Positions 17,468 to 25,972 of a DNA stretch of 64,000 nt are shown in pieces. Made by a program: the position numbers and the translations under genes. The DNA lies in contig NZ_BMPF01000001.1 in the NCBI RefSeq assembly GCF_014647455.2, positions 372,001-436,000 on the forward strand. The letters are read 5' to 3'. The DNA is from Halarchaeum grantii (GTDB taxonomy: Archaea > Halobacteriota > Halobacteria > Halobacteriales > Halobacteriaceae). Under the pieces are notes generated by a model. It ran no database searches. It was not told where the DNA came from and saw only the letters and a program-made list of their open reading frames with translations. Each line of letters starts with the position of its first letter. The first letter of the stretch is position 1.

Positions 17468-17776
17468 GTGTATCGCGCCGGAGACGCCCGTGAGGAGGAG
17501 GAGTGGCTGGGAGAGCTCGAGCGCGTGAGCGACCGCCTCGACCTCGACGCGGAGGCGCGCTCGACGGCGCGCGACCTCTTCCTCTCCACGCGCCCGGACG
17601 AGGACCGCTCGAAGCGCGCGGCGCTCGCGGCGTCGCTCTACGCGGCGTCGCTCGTCGCCGGCGATCAGCGCTCGCAGACCGCCGTCGCGGACGCCGCCGA
17701 CGTCTCGCGACTCACGATTCAGGGGCGCTGGAAGGACCTCCTCGAAGAAGCGGGACTCGACCCCCCGGGCTGGTAG
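17468..17776 (+). CDS. TFIIB-like protein with a single cyclin-type repeat
   Basis: 102 residues from a GTG. It matches only part of a TFB/TFIIB core: a KRAALAASLYAASLVAGDQR helix pair (about residues 50-70) and a VADAADVSRLTIQGRWKDLL helix-turn-helix (about 73-92) like that of the second cyclin repeat. The N-terminal zinc ribbon, the B-finger and the first repeat of a normal 320-residue TFB are absent. It may modulate transcription initiation, or it may be a separate DNA-binding protein. Confidence 0.8.
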   Translation: MYRAGDAREEEEWLGELERVSDRLDLDAEARSTARDLFLSTRPDEDRSKRAALAASLYAASLVAGDQRSQTAVADAADVSRLTIQGRWKDLLEEAGLDPPGW

Positions 17777-17781
17777 GCTAC

Positions 17782-18264
17782 TTACTGCTCGCGCGCGGTG
17801 TCGCCGGGCGTGAGAGCGCCGTGCTCGTCGATCTCGCCGCGAACGATGCGCGTCGAGGAGATGACGCCGCCGTCCTCGGCTTCGACGCGCGGAACGACCT
17901 CGATGTCGAGTTCGTCGAGGCCGCGCTCGCGGCGGAGCTCGTTGATGCGCTCGGCGTTCGCTTCGGTCTCCGGGGAGCAGACGAGGGCGTCGAAGCGGGG
18001 CTCGACGGCGATGCCCGTCGGCTCGCTGAGTTCGCGGACCTCGTAGTCGCGGCCGTACTCCTCGGCGAAGGCCGCGAGTTCGTCCTCGAGGGCGCGCTTT
18101 CGCTCCGCGAACGGGCGGACGTGTCGCTCCTCGTGGCGGGTCTTCGGGGCGAGGTCGTCGCTCGTCAGGCCGACGGTGACGTCCCCGAGTTCGAACGCCC
18201 GCTCGAAGAGCGCGCGGTGGCCGTCGTGGATGGGGTCGAACGTCCCGCCCAGCGCAACGTTCAT
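17782..18264 (-). CDS. coaD: Pantetheine-phosphate adenylyltransferase, archaeal type
   Basis: Transfers AMP from ATP to 4'-phosphopantetheine, the penultimate step of CoA synthesis. 160 residues. The nucleotidyltransferase motif GGTFDPIHDGH is at residues 6-16 (T/HxGH class) and the late ISSTRI motif is near 137-142, matching ISSTxI of the family. The ATG is at 18262-18264; the open frame upstream is not coding. panB near 58.4 kb supplies an earlier step of the same pathway. Confidence 0.93.
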   Translation of the reverse strand: MNVALGGTFDPIHDGHRALFERAFELGDVTVGLTSDDLAPKTRHEERHVRPFAERKRALEDELAAFAEEYGRDYEVRELSEPTGIAVEPRFDALVCSPETEANAERINELRRERGLDELDIEVVPRVEAEDGGVISSTRIVRGEIDEHGALTPGDTAREQ

Positions 18265-18304
18265 GTTCCCGAGGAGGGGGTGCCGGGGTTTATCCGTTGG
18301 GTTC

Positions 18305-18832
18305 TCAGGCGCTCGAAGCGCCGTCCTCGTCCGTCTCCTCGGACGACGCGCTGTCGTCGGCGTCATCCGTCTCGGCGCCGTCGCCGCTCTCGACTTCGAT
18401 GCGGACCGGCTGGCTCTCGGGCTCGGACTCCCGGCCGAGGTTGAAGACGGTGTTCAGTTCGTCCTGCACGCCGCCCACGACGCCGCCGACGAGGTCGCTC
18501 GGCGCGATCGCGGTGTACTCGTAGGGGTTGTTGCCGGCGCCCTCGCTCTCGCGCTTGCGGCGCTCGACGGTGTCCTCGTCGGCGAGCTCGGCGAGCGCCT
18601 CGCGGACGGTGCTCGGATAGAGGCCGGTCCCTTCGGCGACCTCCTCGCTCGTGCTCCACGGGTGCTGGCGGAGATAGACGTAGATCCGCGCGCGGGTCTC
18701 CGTGTCGAGCATCCACGAGAGGATGTCGACGACGCGCTCGTCGAACCCGGAGCGCGCACGGTCGGCCCCCTCCTCGATGCGGTCGCGGGCGCTGCGCTCG
18801 CCCTCGGGGGAATCAGGTGTGTCCTCGGACAT
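18305..18832 (-). CDS. Winged helix-turn-helix transcription regulator
   Basis: 175 residues. A charged N-terminus leads to a winged helix at about residues 38-105: MLDTETRARIYVYLRQHPWS, then TSEEVAEGTGLYPSTVREAL as the recognition part, and VERRKRESEGAGNNPYEYTA as the wing. The C-terminal 45 residues are a very acidic Asp/Glu/Ser tail without structure. An ArsR/TrmB-like repressor role is likely; no effector domain is seen. It lies between coaD and gshA on the same strand, so it could regulate either. Confidence 0.85.
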   Translation of the reverse strand: MSEDTPDSPEGERSARDRIEEGADRARSGFDERVVDILSWMLDTETRARIYVYLRQHPWSTSEEVAEGTGLYPSTVREALAELADEDTVERRKRESEGAGNNPYEYTAIAPSDLVGGVVGGVQDELNTVFNLGRESEPESQPVRIEVESGDGAETDDADDSASSEETDEDGASSA

Positions 18833-18891
18833 AGCGTTGTCTTCGAGGGAACGAAAGCCCCGAGCGCGTAAAAAGCTCCTGCTCGCCGTAC

Positions 18892-19965
18892 CTAGAGGCG
18901 GACGGCGTCGTAGAGGGCGCTCGCGCCCTCGGTCTCGTGGACGCGGCGCTGGAAGGCCGCGCCGCTCTCGCGCTCGTAGACGTCCCGGATACCGGTGACG
19001 CCGAGGCGCTCGCACTCCCGCTCGACGACGTCGCCGAGCGAGACGGTGCCGTCGCCGTCGCGCGCGACGAAGGACGCGTCGTGGCCGTGGCGCGTCGCGC
19101 GCCACTTGTTCTCGTCGAGAAGTTCGCGCCGGTGGCCGTAGCCCTCGCCGCCGTCCGCGTAGCGCTCCGCGAGGTCGACGACGAGCGCGTGGGCGTACTC
19201 GACGAGCGCCTCGACGACCGCCGGGTCGTGCTGGGCGTCCGGCGCGCGGATCTCCACCGTGCCGTGCGCGGAGTGCGGGCGGACGTCCCACCAGATCTCG
19301 CCGCGGTCCTCCATCGACCCGTGCTCGACCATCGTCTCCTCGAAGGCGTCGAACTCGGCGTAGGAGTCGAACGCGGTCGGCATCCCCGTGTTCGGGAGGT
19401 TCTCGAAGACCTTCGCCCGGGCGGAGGCGAGACCGGTGTCTCGGCCGTTCCAGAACGGCGAGTTCGCGGAGAGCGCGAGCATGACCGGCAGGAACCATCG
19501 GATCTCGTTCGCGACCCACATCGCCTTGTCCGCGTCGTCGACGCCGACGTGGATGTGGAGGCCGGCGGTCGTGTTCCGGTGTTGGGGATACTGGATGCGC
19601 TCGAGTTGGGAGCGATAGCGGGGCTTCTCGGCGTGCTCGTGCTCGCGCCAGCGCGCGCCCGGATGGAGACCGGCCGCCGAGATGCCGTAGCCGTGCTCGG
19701 CGGCGTACTCGAGGAGCGCGTCACGGACCTCTCGAACCGCCGGCGTGACCTCGTCGGGGCCGTCGAGTCGTCGCGTCTGCGTCTCGACGACGAACTTGAA
19801 GAGCTCGTGGTCGATGCGCCCGTCAAGTATCTCGGGCGGGTCGGCCTCGTAAACGAGCGTGTCGCTGCCCGCCGTCGGGAGGCCGTCCTCGTCCACGACG
19901 AAGAACTCCTCCTCGACGCCGAGCGTCCCGAGGTCCGTGAAGGCGTCCGGCGAACCCGTCGTCAT
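18892..19965 (-). CDS. gshA: Glutamate-cysteine ligase (GCS2/YbdK-like)
   Basis: Makes gamma-glutamylcysteine, which is the main low-mass thiol of haloarchaea (they do not make glutathione). 357 residues. The N-terminal [15 protein letters not shown] is the family signature for ATP/Mg binding, and TAGLHIHVG near residue 133 and [19 protein letters not shown] near 230 are also conserved. A GCATAAACC box about 30 bases upstream gives a probable promoter. The Grx-TrxR fusion a few kilobases away might use this thiol. Confidence 0.92.
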   Translation of the reverse strand: MTTGSPDAFTDLGTLGVEEEFFVVDEDGLPTAGSDTLVYEADPPEILDGRIDHELFKFVVETQTRRLDGPDEVTPAVREVRDALLEYAAEHGYGISAAGLHPGARWREHEHAEKPRYRSQLERIQYPQHRNTTAGLHIHVGVDDADKAMWVANEIRWFLPVMLALSANSPFWNGRDTGLASARAKVFENLPNTGMPTAFDSYAEFDAFEETMVEHGSMEDRGEIWWDVRPHSAHGTVEIRAPDAQHDPAVVEALVEYAHALVVDLAERYADGGEGYGHRRELLDENKWRATRHGHDASFVARDGDGTVSLGDVVERECERLGVTGIRDVYERESGAAFQRRVHETEGASALYDAVRL

Positions 19966-20010
19966 TCGTCCGGCTTTCGAGTGGCCCGGGTTTATGCGTA
20001 CCGAACCCGG

Positions 20011-20649
20011 CTAGCGGCGCGGCGAAGCGACGACCGCGAGGTGGTCGTCGTGGTACGGTTCGAGTCGCGCGCGGCCCTCGATTCGGTAGCTCTCGCGCAG
20101 TTCCGCGAGCACGTCCTCGAAGACGTCCTCGGGGTCGGCGGTGACGTCCTCGCTCCGGGCCTTGATGGCGGCGACGAGGCGGCCGTCGTCGGCGAGGAAG
20201 CGCGCGTTCTCGGCCGCGACGCGGGCCTGCCCGCGCGTCGCGACGTCCTGCACGATGCAGTCGAGGCCGGCCTCGACGACGTGCGCGTATGTCTCGGGCT
20301 TGCGCGCGTCCTTCAGGAGCGGGAAGAGGTTCGGTCTGCTCTCGCAGACGTCGAGCAGGTCGCGCGCGGAGCGCGGCGCGAACTCCACGGCGTACGTCGG
20401 CCCCGCGAAGTCCGCGACGTGGCTCACCGTCGTCCCGTTCGCCGCGCCGAGGTAGAGAACGGAGTCGCCGCCGGAGAGGCGCGTGTCGAGGCCCTTCTCG
20501 AGCGTCGCACCGAGCTTCGATCGGGTCGGGTTCCAGCGCCGCCACGCGCCGTCCGTGCGCTCACCGTACTCCGGCGTCCCCCTCGTCGCGAGCGCGGGCC
20601 CGTCGCCGAAATCGTGGCGCTCGACGCCCGCCGGGAGGCGCTCGCTCAC
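20011..20649 (-). CDS. flpA: Fibrillarin-like rRNA/tRNA 2'-O-methyltransferase
   Basis: Catalytic subunit of box C/D sRNP, which methylates ribose 2'-OH guided by C/D sRNA. 212 residues starting at a GTG. The SAM-binding motif is VLYLGAANGTTVSHVAD (about residues 65-81) and YAVEFAPRSARDLL follows. The catalytic K-D-K-E set can be traced in TRSKLG, VQDVA and AIKARS. Its GTG overlaps the nop5 stop by four bases, so the two core proteins are made together. Confidence 0.95.
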   Translation of the reverse strand: MSERLPAGVERHDFGDGPALATRGTPEYGERTDGAWRRWNPTRSKLGATLEKGLDTRLSGGDSVLYLGAANGTTVSHVADFAGPTYAVEFAPRSARDLLDVCESRPNLFPLLKDARKPETYAHVVEAGLDCIVQDVATRGQARVAAENARFLADDGRLVAAIKARSEDVTADPEDVFEDVLAELRESYRIEGRARLEPYHDDHLAVVASPRR

Positions 20650-21506
20650 TCGCCGTCACCCCCCTGCCGGGCGCGGATGGTCGCGATGCGCTCGTCGAGT
20701 TCCTCCTCGATCTCGGGGCGGTAATCCCCGGAGTAGTGGTCGATGCGCGCGCCGATGGTGAGCTTCCCGGCGAGCGCGCGCGCCGCCGACCCGCGCTCGT
20801 CGGGGTGCGTCCCGCGAACGTACTCGTGCGTGTAGATGACGCCGTGTTTCGGACTCGGGGCGTTCCCCCGGAGGTGCGCGAAGAGCGCGTCCTCCGCGCC
20901 GAGAACCTGCACGGTCCCCGACGGCATCTTCGCGAGGTCCTCGAGGCCGCCCGCGAGCTCGACGAGGCGCGCGGCGAGTATCGGCCCCGCCATCGACGCG
21001 AGGTTCGGCGCGACCGCCGGCACCTGCCGTTCGAGGAACTCGCGCTCGGCGTCGCGCTCGGCGGCGAGATCGGTGACGCGCTCGGCGAGTGAGACGACGC
21101 GCTCCTCGACGTCCGACTCGGGCTCCCGGTCGGCGACCGTTCGGGCGTACGCGACGCCCGTCCCGGGGTCGTCGTAGACGGCGCCCGCCCACTCCGCGTG
21201 GCGCTCCGCGAGCTCGTTCGTCGTGCTCGCGAGGTCGTCCATCGCCCGGATGGCGTGAATCACCTGTCGGTCGTCCGCGCGCTCGCGCTCGCGGACGGCG
21301 CGACGCGTCGCCGCCACCGTCGCCTCGTGGAGCGCCTCGTAGTAGTCCTCCTCGGAGTCGGCGAAGCCGGCCTCGACGGCGCGCGACGGCCAGTCGGCGG
21401 GCGCCGCCGACTCCCCCTCGCGAACGGCCACCACGGCCGCGTCGGCGTCCTCGGGGTCGAGGCCCGCGAACCAGCCCGCGTCCTCAGCGGCTGTCTGCTC
21501 GCTCAT
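20646..21506 (-). CDS. Nop5/Nop56 family C/D sRNP core protein
   Basis: Scaffold that joins fibrillarin, L7Ae and C/D guide RNA. 286 residues. A coiled-coil middle (AERVTDLAAERDAEREFLER) is followed by the Nop domain VAPNLASMAGPILAARLVEL, GVIYTHEYV and ARALAGKLTIGARIDHY. The usual GxYLGAEKAL-like strand is seen as TVQVLGAEDALF. The N-terminal domain is short compared with methanogen and crenarchaeal proteins, which is usual in Halobacteria. It is directly upstream of flpA. Confidence 0.94.
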   Translation of the reverse strand: MSEQTAAEDAGWFAGLDPEDADAAVVAVREGESAAPADWPSRAVEAGFADSEEDYYEALHEATVAATRRAVRERERADDRQVIHAIRAMDDLASTTNELAERHAEWAGAVYDDPGTGVAYARTVADREPESDVEERVVSLAERVTDLAAERDAEREFLERQVPAVAPNLASMAGPILAARLVELAGGLEDLAKMPSGTVQVLGAEDALFAHLRGNAPSPKHGVIYTHEYVRGTHPDERGSAARALAGKLTIGARIDHYSGDYRPEIEEELDERIATIRARQGGDGE

Positions 21507-21609
21507 AGGGGCGCTACATCGCCCGGTCGTATAGGCGTTCCCGAACGCCCCATCCGAGCGTCGCGGTGCCGCGCGTGACCGGGACGCGACGGGCGCGAGG
21601 ACGCTCGGG

Positions 21610-21804
21610 CTACCGGTGTGTGACCGATCGCACGCGACCCCGTACGCCGGACTTCAGTTTGACGACGGTGCCCTCCGGGTCGGCTTCCTCGAGGACGGCG
21701 CCGACCTCGCCGACGATCGGCTCCGCGTCCTCGCTCTGCTCGATTTCGACGGTCATGCCCTTCTCGAGTTCGTGCGGTGCCGGGTAGTTCGGTCGGTCTG
21801 CCAT
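21610..21804 (-). CDS. DUF2196 (YwbE-like) small protein
   Basis: 64 residues beginning MADRPNYPAPHELEKGMTVE. The DUF2196 core, a KOW-like small beta barrel, is visible in GMTVEIEQSEDAEPIVGEVG and GTVVKLKSGVRGRVRSV. YwbE-type proteins are found in bacteria and archaea but their role is not established. RNA binding is possible from the basic end. It is separated from nop5 by about 100 bases. Confidence 0.83.
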   Translation of the reverse strand: MADRPNYPAPHELEKGMTVEIEQSEDAEPIVGEVGAVLEEADPEGTVVKLKSGVRGRVRSVTHR

Positions 21805-21877
21805 ATCCGGCGGTGGGGGCGGGTCGACGAAAGAGGTGGTGGCCGACTTTTTGTCGGCCGGCGCCCTCTGCGCGAGC

Positions 21878-22453
21878 ATGGACGAGAACGAGGCGCCGAC
21901 CGAGGGCCCCGACGTCTCCGACCTCATGGACCGCCTCGAGTCGCTGGAGGCGCACGTCGACAGCCCGGAGGCGCTGGAGGCCGTACAGGAGGCGATGGAG
22001 ACCGCGAGCGAACTCGAGCAGAACCGTGTCGGGACGTTCGGCCGCGTCATCCACGGGTTCGACCGCGCGGACGCCGCCGAGGCCGGTATCGGCGGCGCGC
22101 TCTTCGCCGTCCCGATGGTCGTCGAGGGCGGGACGTACGACGTCGGCGCGTTCGTCGCCACGCACCCGATCCACCTCCTCGCGACGGTCGTCGCTACCGT
22201 CGCCACCGTCTACGGCATCCTCTACGTCGCGGAGATACAGGACGTCCGCGTGAAGGACCCGCTGTTCGGCCTGATACCGCGACGACTCGCCGGCGTCGTC
22301 ACGATCTCCTTCACGGTCACCGCCGCGATATTCACCGGCTGGGGGCAGGCGCAGTGGGCGAGCGACCCGTGGCTGACGCTCTGCATCGTCGGGGTCGCGT
22401 GGGCGCCGACGGCGGTCGGCGCCGCGCTCGGGGACATCCTCCCCGGGTCGTAG
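21878..22453 (+). CDS. DUF2391 family integral membrane protein
   Basis: 191 residues. The N-terminal 60 residues are acidic and predicted helical (coiled-coil-like); four hydrophobic segments follow: AGIGGALFAVPMVVEGG, HLLATVVATVATVYGILYV, LAGVVTISFTVTAAIF and WLTLCIVGVAWAPTAVGAAL. The last two resemble DUF2391. Function unknown. The start at 21878 is chosen over one 42 bases upstream because MDENEAPTEG is a typical acidic haloarchaeal N-terminus. It converges on the Grx-TrxR gene. Confidence 0.82.
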   Translation: MDENEAPTEGPDVSDLMDRLESLEAHVDSPEALEAVQEAMETASELEQNRVGTFGRVIHGFDRADAAEAGIGGALFAVPMVVEGGTYDVGAFVATHPIHLLATVVATVATVYGILYVAEIQDVRVKDPLFGLIPRRLAGVVTISFTVTAAIFTGWGQAQWASDPWLTLCIVGVAWAPTAVGAALGDILPGS

Positions 22454-22465
22454 CGTCGCGGAGAA

Positions 22466-23791
22466 TCAGTCGTCGGCCGGCGCTTCGGCGGACGCCTCGG
22501 CCTCGGCGGCCTCCGGCACCTCGTTCTCGAGATACTCGTCGGCGTCGAGCGCGGCCTTCGAGCCCATGCCCGCCGCAGTGACGGCCTGCTGGTAGTGGAA
22601 GTCGACGACGTCGCCCGCACCGAAGATGCCGGGGACGTCCGTCTTCGTCTGGCCGCCGCCGTGGCCGCCCTCCGTGCGGAGGTAGCCCTCGTCGTCGAGT
22701 TCGACGCCCGTCTCCTCGAGGTAGGACGTGTTCGGCGTGTGGCCGATGGCGACGAAGAAGGCGCCGACGTCGAGACTGCGCGCCTCCGTCTCGGGGTCGT
22801 CGAGTTTCGCGCTCGGATGCCCCTCGGGGTTGTAGACGAGGTCGACGGCGTCGACGCCGTCCTCCTGTGAGCCGTGGATCTCGGTCGCCTCGGTGTTCCA
22901 GAGCACCTCGATGTCGCCCTCCTCGACCTTCTCCTGCACGCGGTTCTCCCAGTAGTCCTCCGCGCGGAGTTCGTCGCGGCGGTGGACGAGATAGACCGTC
23001 TCCGCGAACTTCGTGAGGAAGACCGCCTCCTCGGCGGCCGCGTCGCCGCCGCCGACGACGACCATGTCCTCGCCCCGGAAGAACGCGCCGTCACAGGTCG
23101 CACACGTCGAGACGCCGAAGCCCATCAGCTCGTCCTCGCCGGGGATGCCGAGCGTGCGCGCGGACGCGCCGGAGGCCGCGATGACGGCGTCCGCCGTGTA
23201 GACGTCGCCGTTCTCGAGCGTGACGCGGAACGGCCGCTCCGAGTCGTCGACGTCCGCGATGATGCCGTGCTCGATCTCCGCGCCGAAGCGCTTGGCCTGC
23301 TCCTTCATGTCGTTGACGAGCACCGAGCCGTTGATGCCCTCGGGGAAGCCCGGGTAGTTGTCGACCTCGCTCGTGAGCGTGAGCTGGCCGCCGGGCTCGT
23401 CGCCCTCGAAGAGCAGCGGCTCGTTGTCGCTGCGCGCCGCGTAGATGCCGGCAGTAAGCGCCGCGATCCCCGTCCCGGCGACGATGAGGCGGCGGTGCTC
23501 GACGACGTCGCCGTCGCTCTCGTCGGCGATGCCGAGCTTCTCGTCGAGCTCGCCCGTCGCGTCGAGCGCGGAGGTGTCGTCCCAGCCGCCGATGAGTTCG
23601 TCGTCGATGAAGACTTCGGGCGCGGTCTCGCGGCCGTTCGCGCGCTCGACCATCTCCTCGAAGAGCTCGTCGTCGCCCGTGACGTTGTACGTCACGTAGT
23701 CCACGCCCTTACTGTCGAAGAGGTCCTTGGCCTTCTCGCAGTAGGGGCAGTCCGTCTTGGTGTAGATCTCCACCCGAGGCTCGTCACTCAT
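22466..23791 (-). CDS. Glutaredoxin-thioredoxin reductase fusion
   Basis: 441 residues joining two redox modules. Residues 5-85 form a glutaredoxin domain with active site CPYC (15-18) and a TAPEVFIDD cis-proline loop. Residues 98-430 are a thioredoxin-reductase-like flavoprotein: FAD motif AGTGIAALTAGIYAA (105-119), redox pair CATC (230-233), NADPH motif VGGGDAAAEEA (246-256) and a late GAGDVVD FAD motif. A single chain could pass electrons from NADPH through CATC to its own CPYC. The substrate is unknown; a gamma-glutamylcysteine or thioredoxin disulfide is plausible. An Ala/Glu-rich tail ends the protein. Confidence 0.9.
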   Translation of the reverse strand: MSDEPRVEIYTKTDCPYCEKAKDLFDSKGVDYVTYNVTGDDELFEEMVERANGRETAPEVFIDDELIGGWDDTSALDATGELDEKLGIADESDGDVVEHRRLIVAGTGIAALTAGIYAARSDNEPLLFEGDEPGGQLTLTSEVDNYPGFPEGINGSVLVNDMKEQAKRFGAEIEHGIIADVDDSERPFRVTLENGDVYTADAVIAASGASARTLGIPGEDELMGFGVSTCATCDGAFFRGEDMVVVGGGDAAAEEAVFLTKFAETVYLVHRRDELRAEDYWENRVQEKVEEGDIEVLWNTEATEIHGSQEDGVDAVDLVYNPEGHPSAKLDDPETEARSLDVGAFFVAIGHTPNTSYLEETGVELDDEGYLRTEGGHGGGQTKTDVPGIFGAGDVVDFHYQQAVTAAGMGSKAALDADEYLENEVPEAAEAEASAEAPADD

Positions 23792-23916
23792 GGCTCAACG
23801 TAGGGGATTCGGGGGTTTGTAGGTTGCGCCACCCGGGAGGTTGGCCGGTGTCGCGGGCGCGGTCGGCGAAGGCCGACGGCGACACGCTTACCCCCGCGAG
23901 CGCCGCAGTGAGGGGT

Positions 23917-24201
23917 ATGCCCGCCGACCTCGCGGAGAAGACGGACCGCTACGAGGGCCTCCTCGCGGAGGCGCTCGAGAAAGCCGACCCGGTCGCCCCC
24001 GAGGGGACGCCGCTCGCGGAAGCCGCCGCCGAGTACGAGGAGATGGCGCGCTCCTACCTCGAAGACGGCCGGCACTTCCGGGCGAACGGCGACCCGGTGA
24101 ACGCGCTCGCCTCCTTCTCCTACGGCCACGCGTGGATGGACGCCGGCGCGCGTATCGGCCTCTTCGACGTGCCCGAGGAGGGCCATCTCTTCACCGTGTA
24201 G
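23917..24201 (+). CDS. DUF357 domain protein
   Basis: 94 residues, all helical. The core YEEMARSYLEDGRHFRANGD followed by PVNALASFSYGHAWMDAGAR is the DUF357 pattern, a TPR-like two-helix unit. The archaeal family is uncharacterised. The start at 23917 is preferred to one 93 bases earlier because the upstream extension is low-complexity and lies across a promoter-like CGCTTACCCC segment. Its stop is directly adjacent to the stop of the pilin-like gene on the minus strand. Confidence 0.85.
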   Translation: MPADLAEKTDRYEGLLAEALEKADPVAPEGTPLAEAAAEYEEMARSYLEDGRHFRANGDPVNALASFSYGHAWMDAGARIGLFDVPEEGHLFTV

Positions 24202-25404
24202 TCACTTCTTGAACACGGTGACGTTGAACGACGTCCGGTTCGCGTCGCCCGACCGACCGGCGATCGTCGCGTCGACGGTCACGGACCGTTTGTTGTTGGC
24301 GTTGTTCGGCGGGACGAGACAGGCGACCGTTTCACCCGAACCGTCGGTAGCGGCGGTCACAGTAGTACTGCCACCGGTGGCGGCGGTACACGAGTTCCCG
24401 TCCGGGTTCACGACGTTTGCGTTCCCGGATTCTACGGTGAACTCGACGTCGACGTCGGAGACGCCGTTGTTGAACTTGTCGCGGGCGACGGCGGTGAGCG
24501 GTACGGGGTTCCCCTCGACGGTCGGGCCGGGTTCGCGGTTCGGCGATGTGAGGTAGCGCGCGCCCGGCGGCGACTCGACGGAGGGGTCCGCCGGTTCGCG
24601 GAGCGCGACGCGCGCGAGACGGAGTTGGTAGGTCTCATCACCCTCGAAGGCGAGCGTGACGGTCTCGTCGTCCTCGTCCACAGTCGCGTCCGTTATGTTG
24701 GCCTGACCGTCAGCGATCTCGTTCCACGCGTCCTGCCCGAGGCGCGTCGGCACGGTCATCGTGAAGTCGCCGCTCGTGTTCCGGACGCTGATGGTCTCGG
24801 TGCCGACGCTGACCGGTTCGACGGCCGGCGCGACGGTGACGCCGCCGTCGCGGTAGTCGCCCGCGACGGTGACGAGCGTGATCCGGTTGCCGCTGACGAG
24901 CGTCTGCGCGTCGCGCATCACGGTCGCGTCGGCGGCGAGATAGGTCGCACCGGAGGGATCGACGCCGAGCGACCCCGTCCGCAGTTCGTTGTAGTCCGTG
25001 CGGAAGACGAGGCGCTGGGTGTCGAACGAGCGGTCGTCCCCGTTCCAGTAGTCCCGAACGTCGCCGTCCGTCGCCTCGACGTTCGAGAGCGTCACGTCGC
25101 CGGCCGGTTCGGTCGCGAGCGTCCCGGACGCGGGCGGCGGGTTCACGAACAGCGCTCTCGACGGGTAGGACGTGCCCGTCTGGACGACGGTGCTCGTCTG
25201 CACACCCGTGACCGCCGTGCGCTGCATGGCGTTCCGGAGTTCGGTGACGTCCTCGCCGGCGCCCTGGAAGGCGTCGAACTCGACCTGTTTGTTCTCCGCC
25301 GGTACGACGGCCGCCTGCCACGACGCGTACACGACGAGGATGATCCCGAAGAGGAGGATCGCGCCGACGAGCGTCGACACACCCCGGTCGCCCTGTTCGG
25401 CCAT
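24202..25404 (-). CDS. Type IV pilin-like surface protein with C-terminal Ig-like domain
   Basis: 400 residues. The N-terminus MAEQGDRGVSTLVGAILLFG followed by IILVVYASW is a class III (prepilin peptidase) type signal: short basic-acidic leader, then a single hydrophobic helix. The middle is beta-rich and extracellular-looking (many Thr/Ser/Asn, NxT sites). The last 120 residues, from about GPTVEGNPVPLTAVARDKFN, look like a bacterial Ig-like (Big_1/invasin) domain with two cysteines that could form a disulfide. No pil assembly genes are near. A CATAAATAA box (25428-25436) sits about 25 bases before the start, indicating a leaderless transcript. Confidence 0.82.
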   Translation of the reverse strand: MAEQGDRGVSTLVGAILLFGIILVVYASWQAAVVPAENKQVEFDAFQGAGEDVTELRNAMQRTAVTGVQTSTVVQTGTSYPSRALFVNPPPASGTLATEPAGDVTLSNVEATDGDVRDYWNGDDRSFDTQRLVFRTDYNELRTGSLGVDPSGATYLAADATVMRDAQTLVSGNRITLVTVAGDYRDGGVTVAPAVEPVSVGTETISVRNTSGDFTMTVPTRLGQDAWNEIADGQANITDATVDEDDETVTLAFEGDETYQLRLARVALREPADPSVESPPGARYLTSPNREPGPTVEGNPVPLTAVARDKFNNGVSDVDVEFTVESGNANVVNPDGNSCTAATGGSTTVTAATDGSGETVACLVPPNNANNKRSVTVDATIAGRSGDANRTSFNVTVFKK

Positions 25405-25427
25405 TGGCACGACATCCACTCGCGATA

Positions 25428-25436
25428 CATAAATAA
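25428..25436 (-). promoter_or_regulatory. TATA-like box for the pilin-like gene
   Basis: On the minus strand this reads TTATTTATG, about 24-32 bases ahead of the ATG at 25402-25404. It is the strongest A/T box in the 25405-25530 interval between the two divergent genes. Confidence 0.6.
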
Positions 25437-25530
25437 CCTCTCCGTCACTTCCGGCGGGCGTCGGTCGGACGCGGACCGCGGTGAGCGTGGCCACCACGAT
25501 TAACGGCCGTGCGGCGGTAGTGCGTCGTGT

Positions 25531-25923
25531 ATGAACCACGACGAGTTCGTCGGCGATGTCCAGCATCGACTCGAACTCTCCTCCCGTGGGGAGGCCATTC
25601 GGGCGACGCGCGCGGTCCTGACGACGCTCGGCGAGCGCCTGCAAGCGGACGAAGCGGCGGACCTCGCCGGGCCGCTCCCGATGGAGATCGACCGTTTCCT
25701 CCACGAAGCGGAGTCGGGACAGACGTTCGACTATCGGGAGCTCGTCGCCCGCGTCTCCCAACGCGCTCGCGTCGAGGACGCCGACGCGGCCTTCTACGCG
25801 CAAGCCGTCGTCGACGTCGTCGAGGACTGCGTCCCCGAGACGGAACTCGACGACGTCACGGCACAGCTTCCCGAGGACTACGCGGAGCTGTTCGAGCTCG
25901 TCGGCGACGACGGCTACTACTGA
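25531..25923 (+). CDS. DUF2267 protein
   Basis: 130 residues starting MNHDEFVGDVQHRLELSSRG. The DUF2267 signature is clear: an EAIRATRAVLTTLGERLQAD helix (about 22-41) followed by ADLAGPLPMEIDRF and FVxRVSQR-type residues (LVARVSQRARV). All-helical, acidic, no catalytic motif. It is divergent from the pilin-like gene; an ATTAACGGC stretch just upstream is the likely promoter area. The protein near 16.9 kb is a more diverged relative. Confidence 0.88.
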   Translation: MNHDEFVGDVQHRLELSSRGEAIRATRAVLTTLGERLQADEAADLAGPLPMEIDRFLHEAESGQTFDYRELVARVSQRARVEDADAAFYAQAVVDVVEDCVPETELDDVTAQLPEDYAELFELVGDDGYY

Positions 25924-25972
25924 CGCCGGCCCGCCAACAACCTTTTTTCGTCCGCCGGTGCACGGTCTACGT

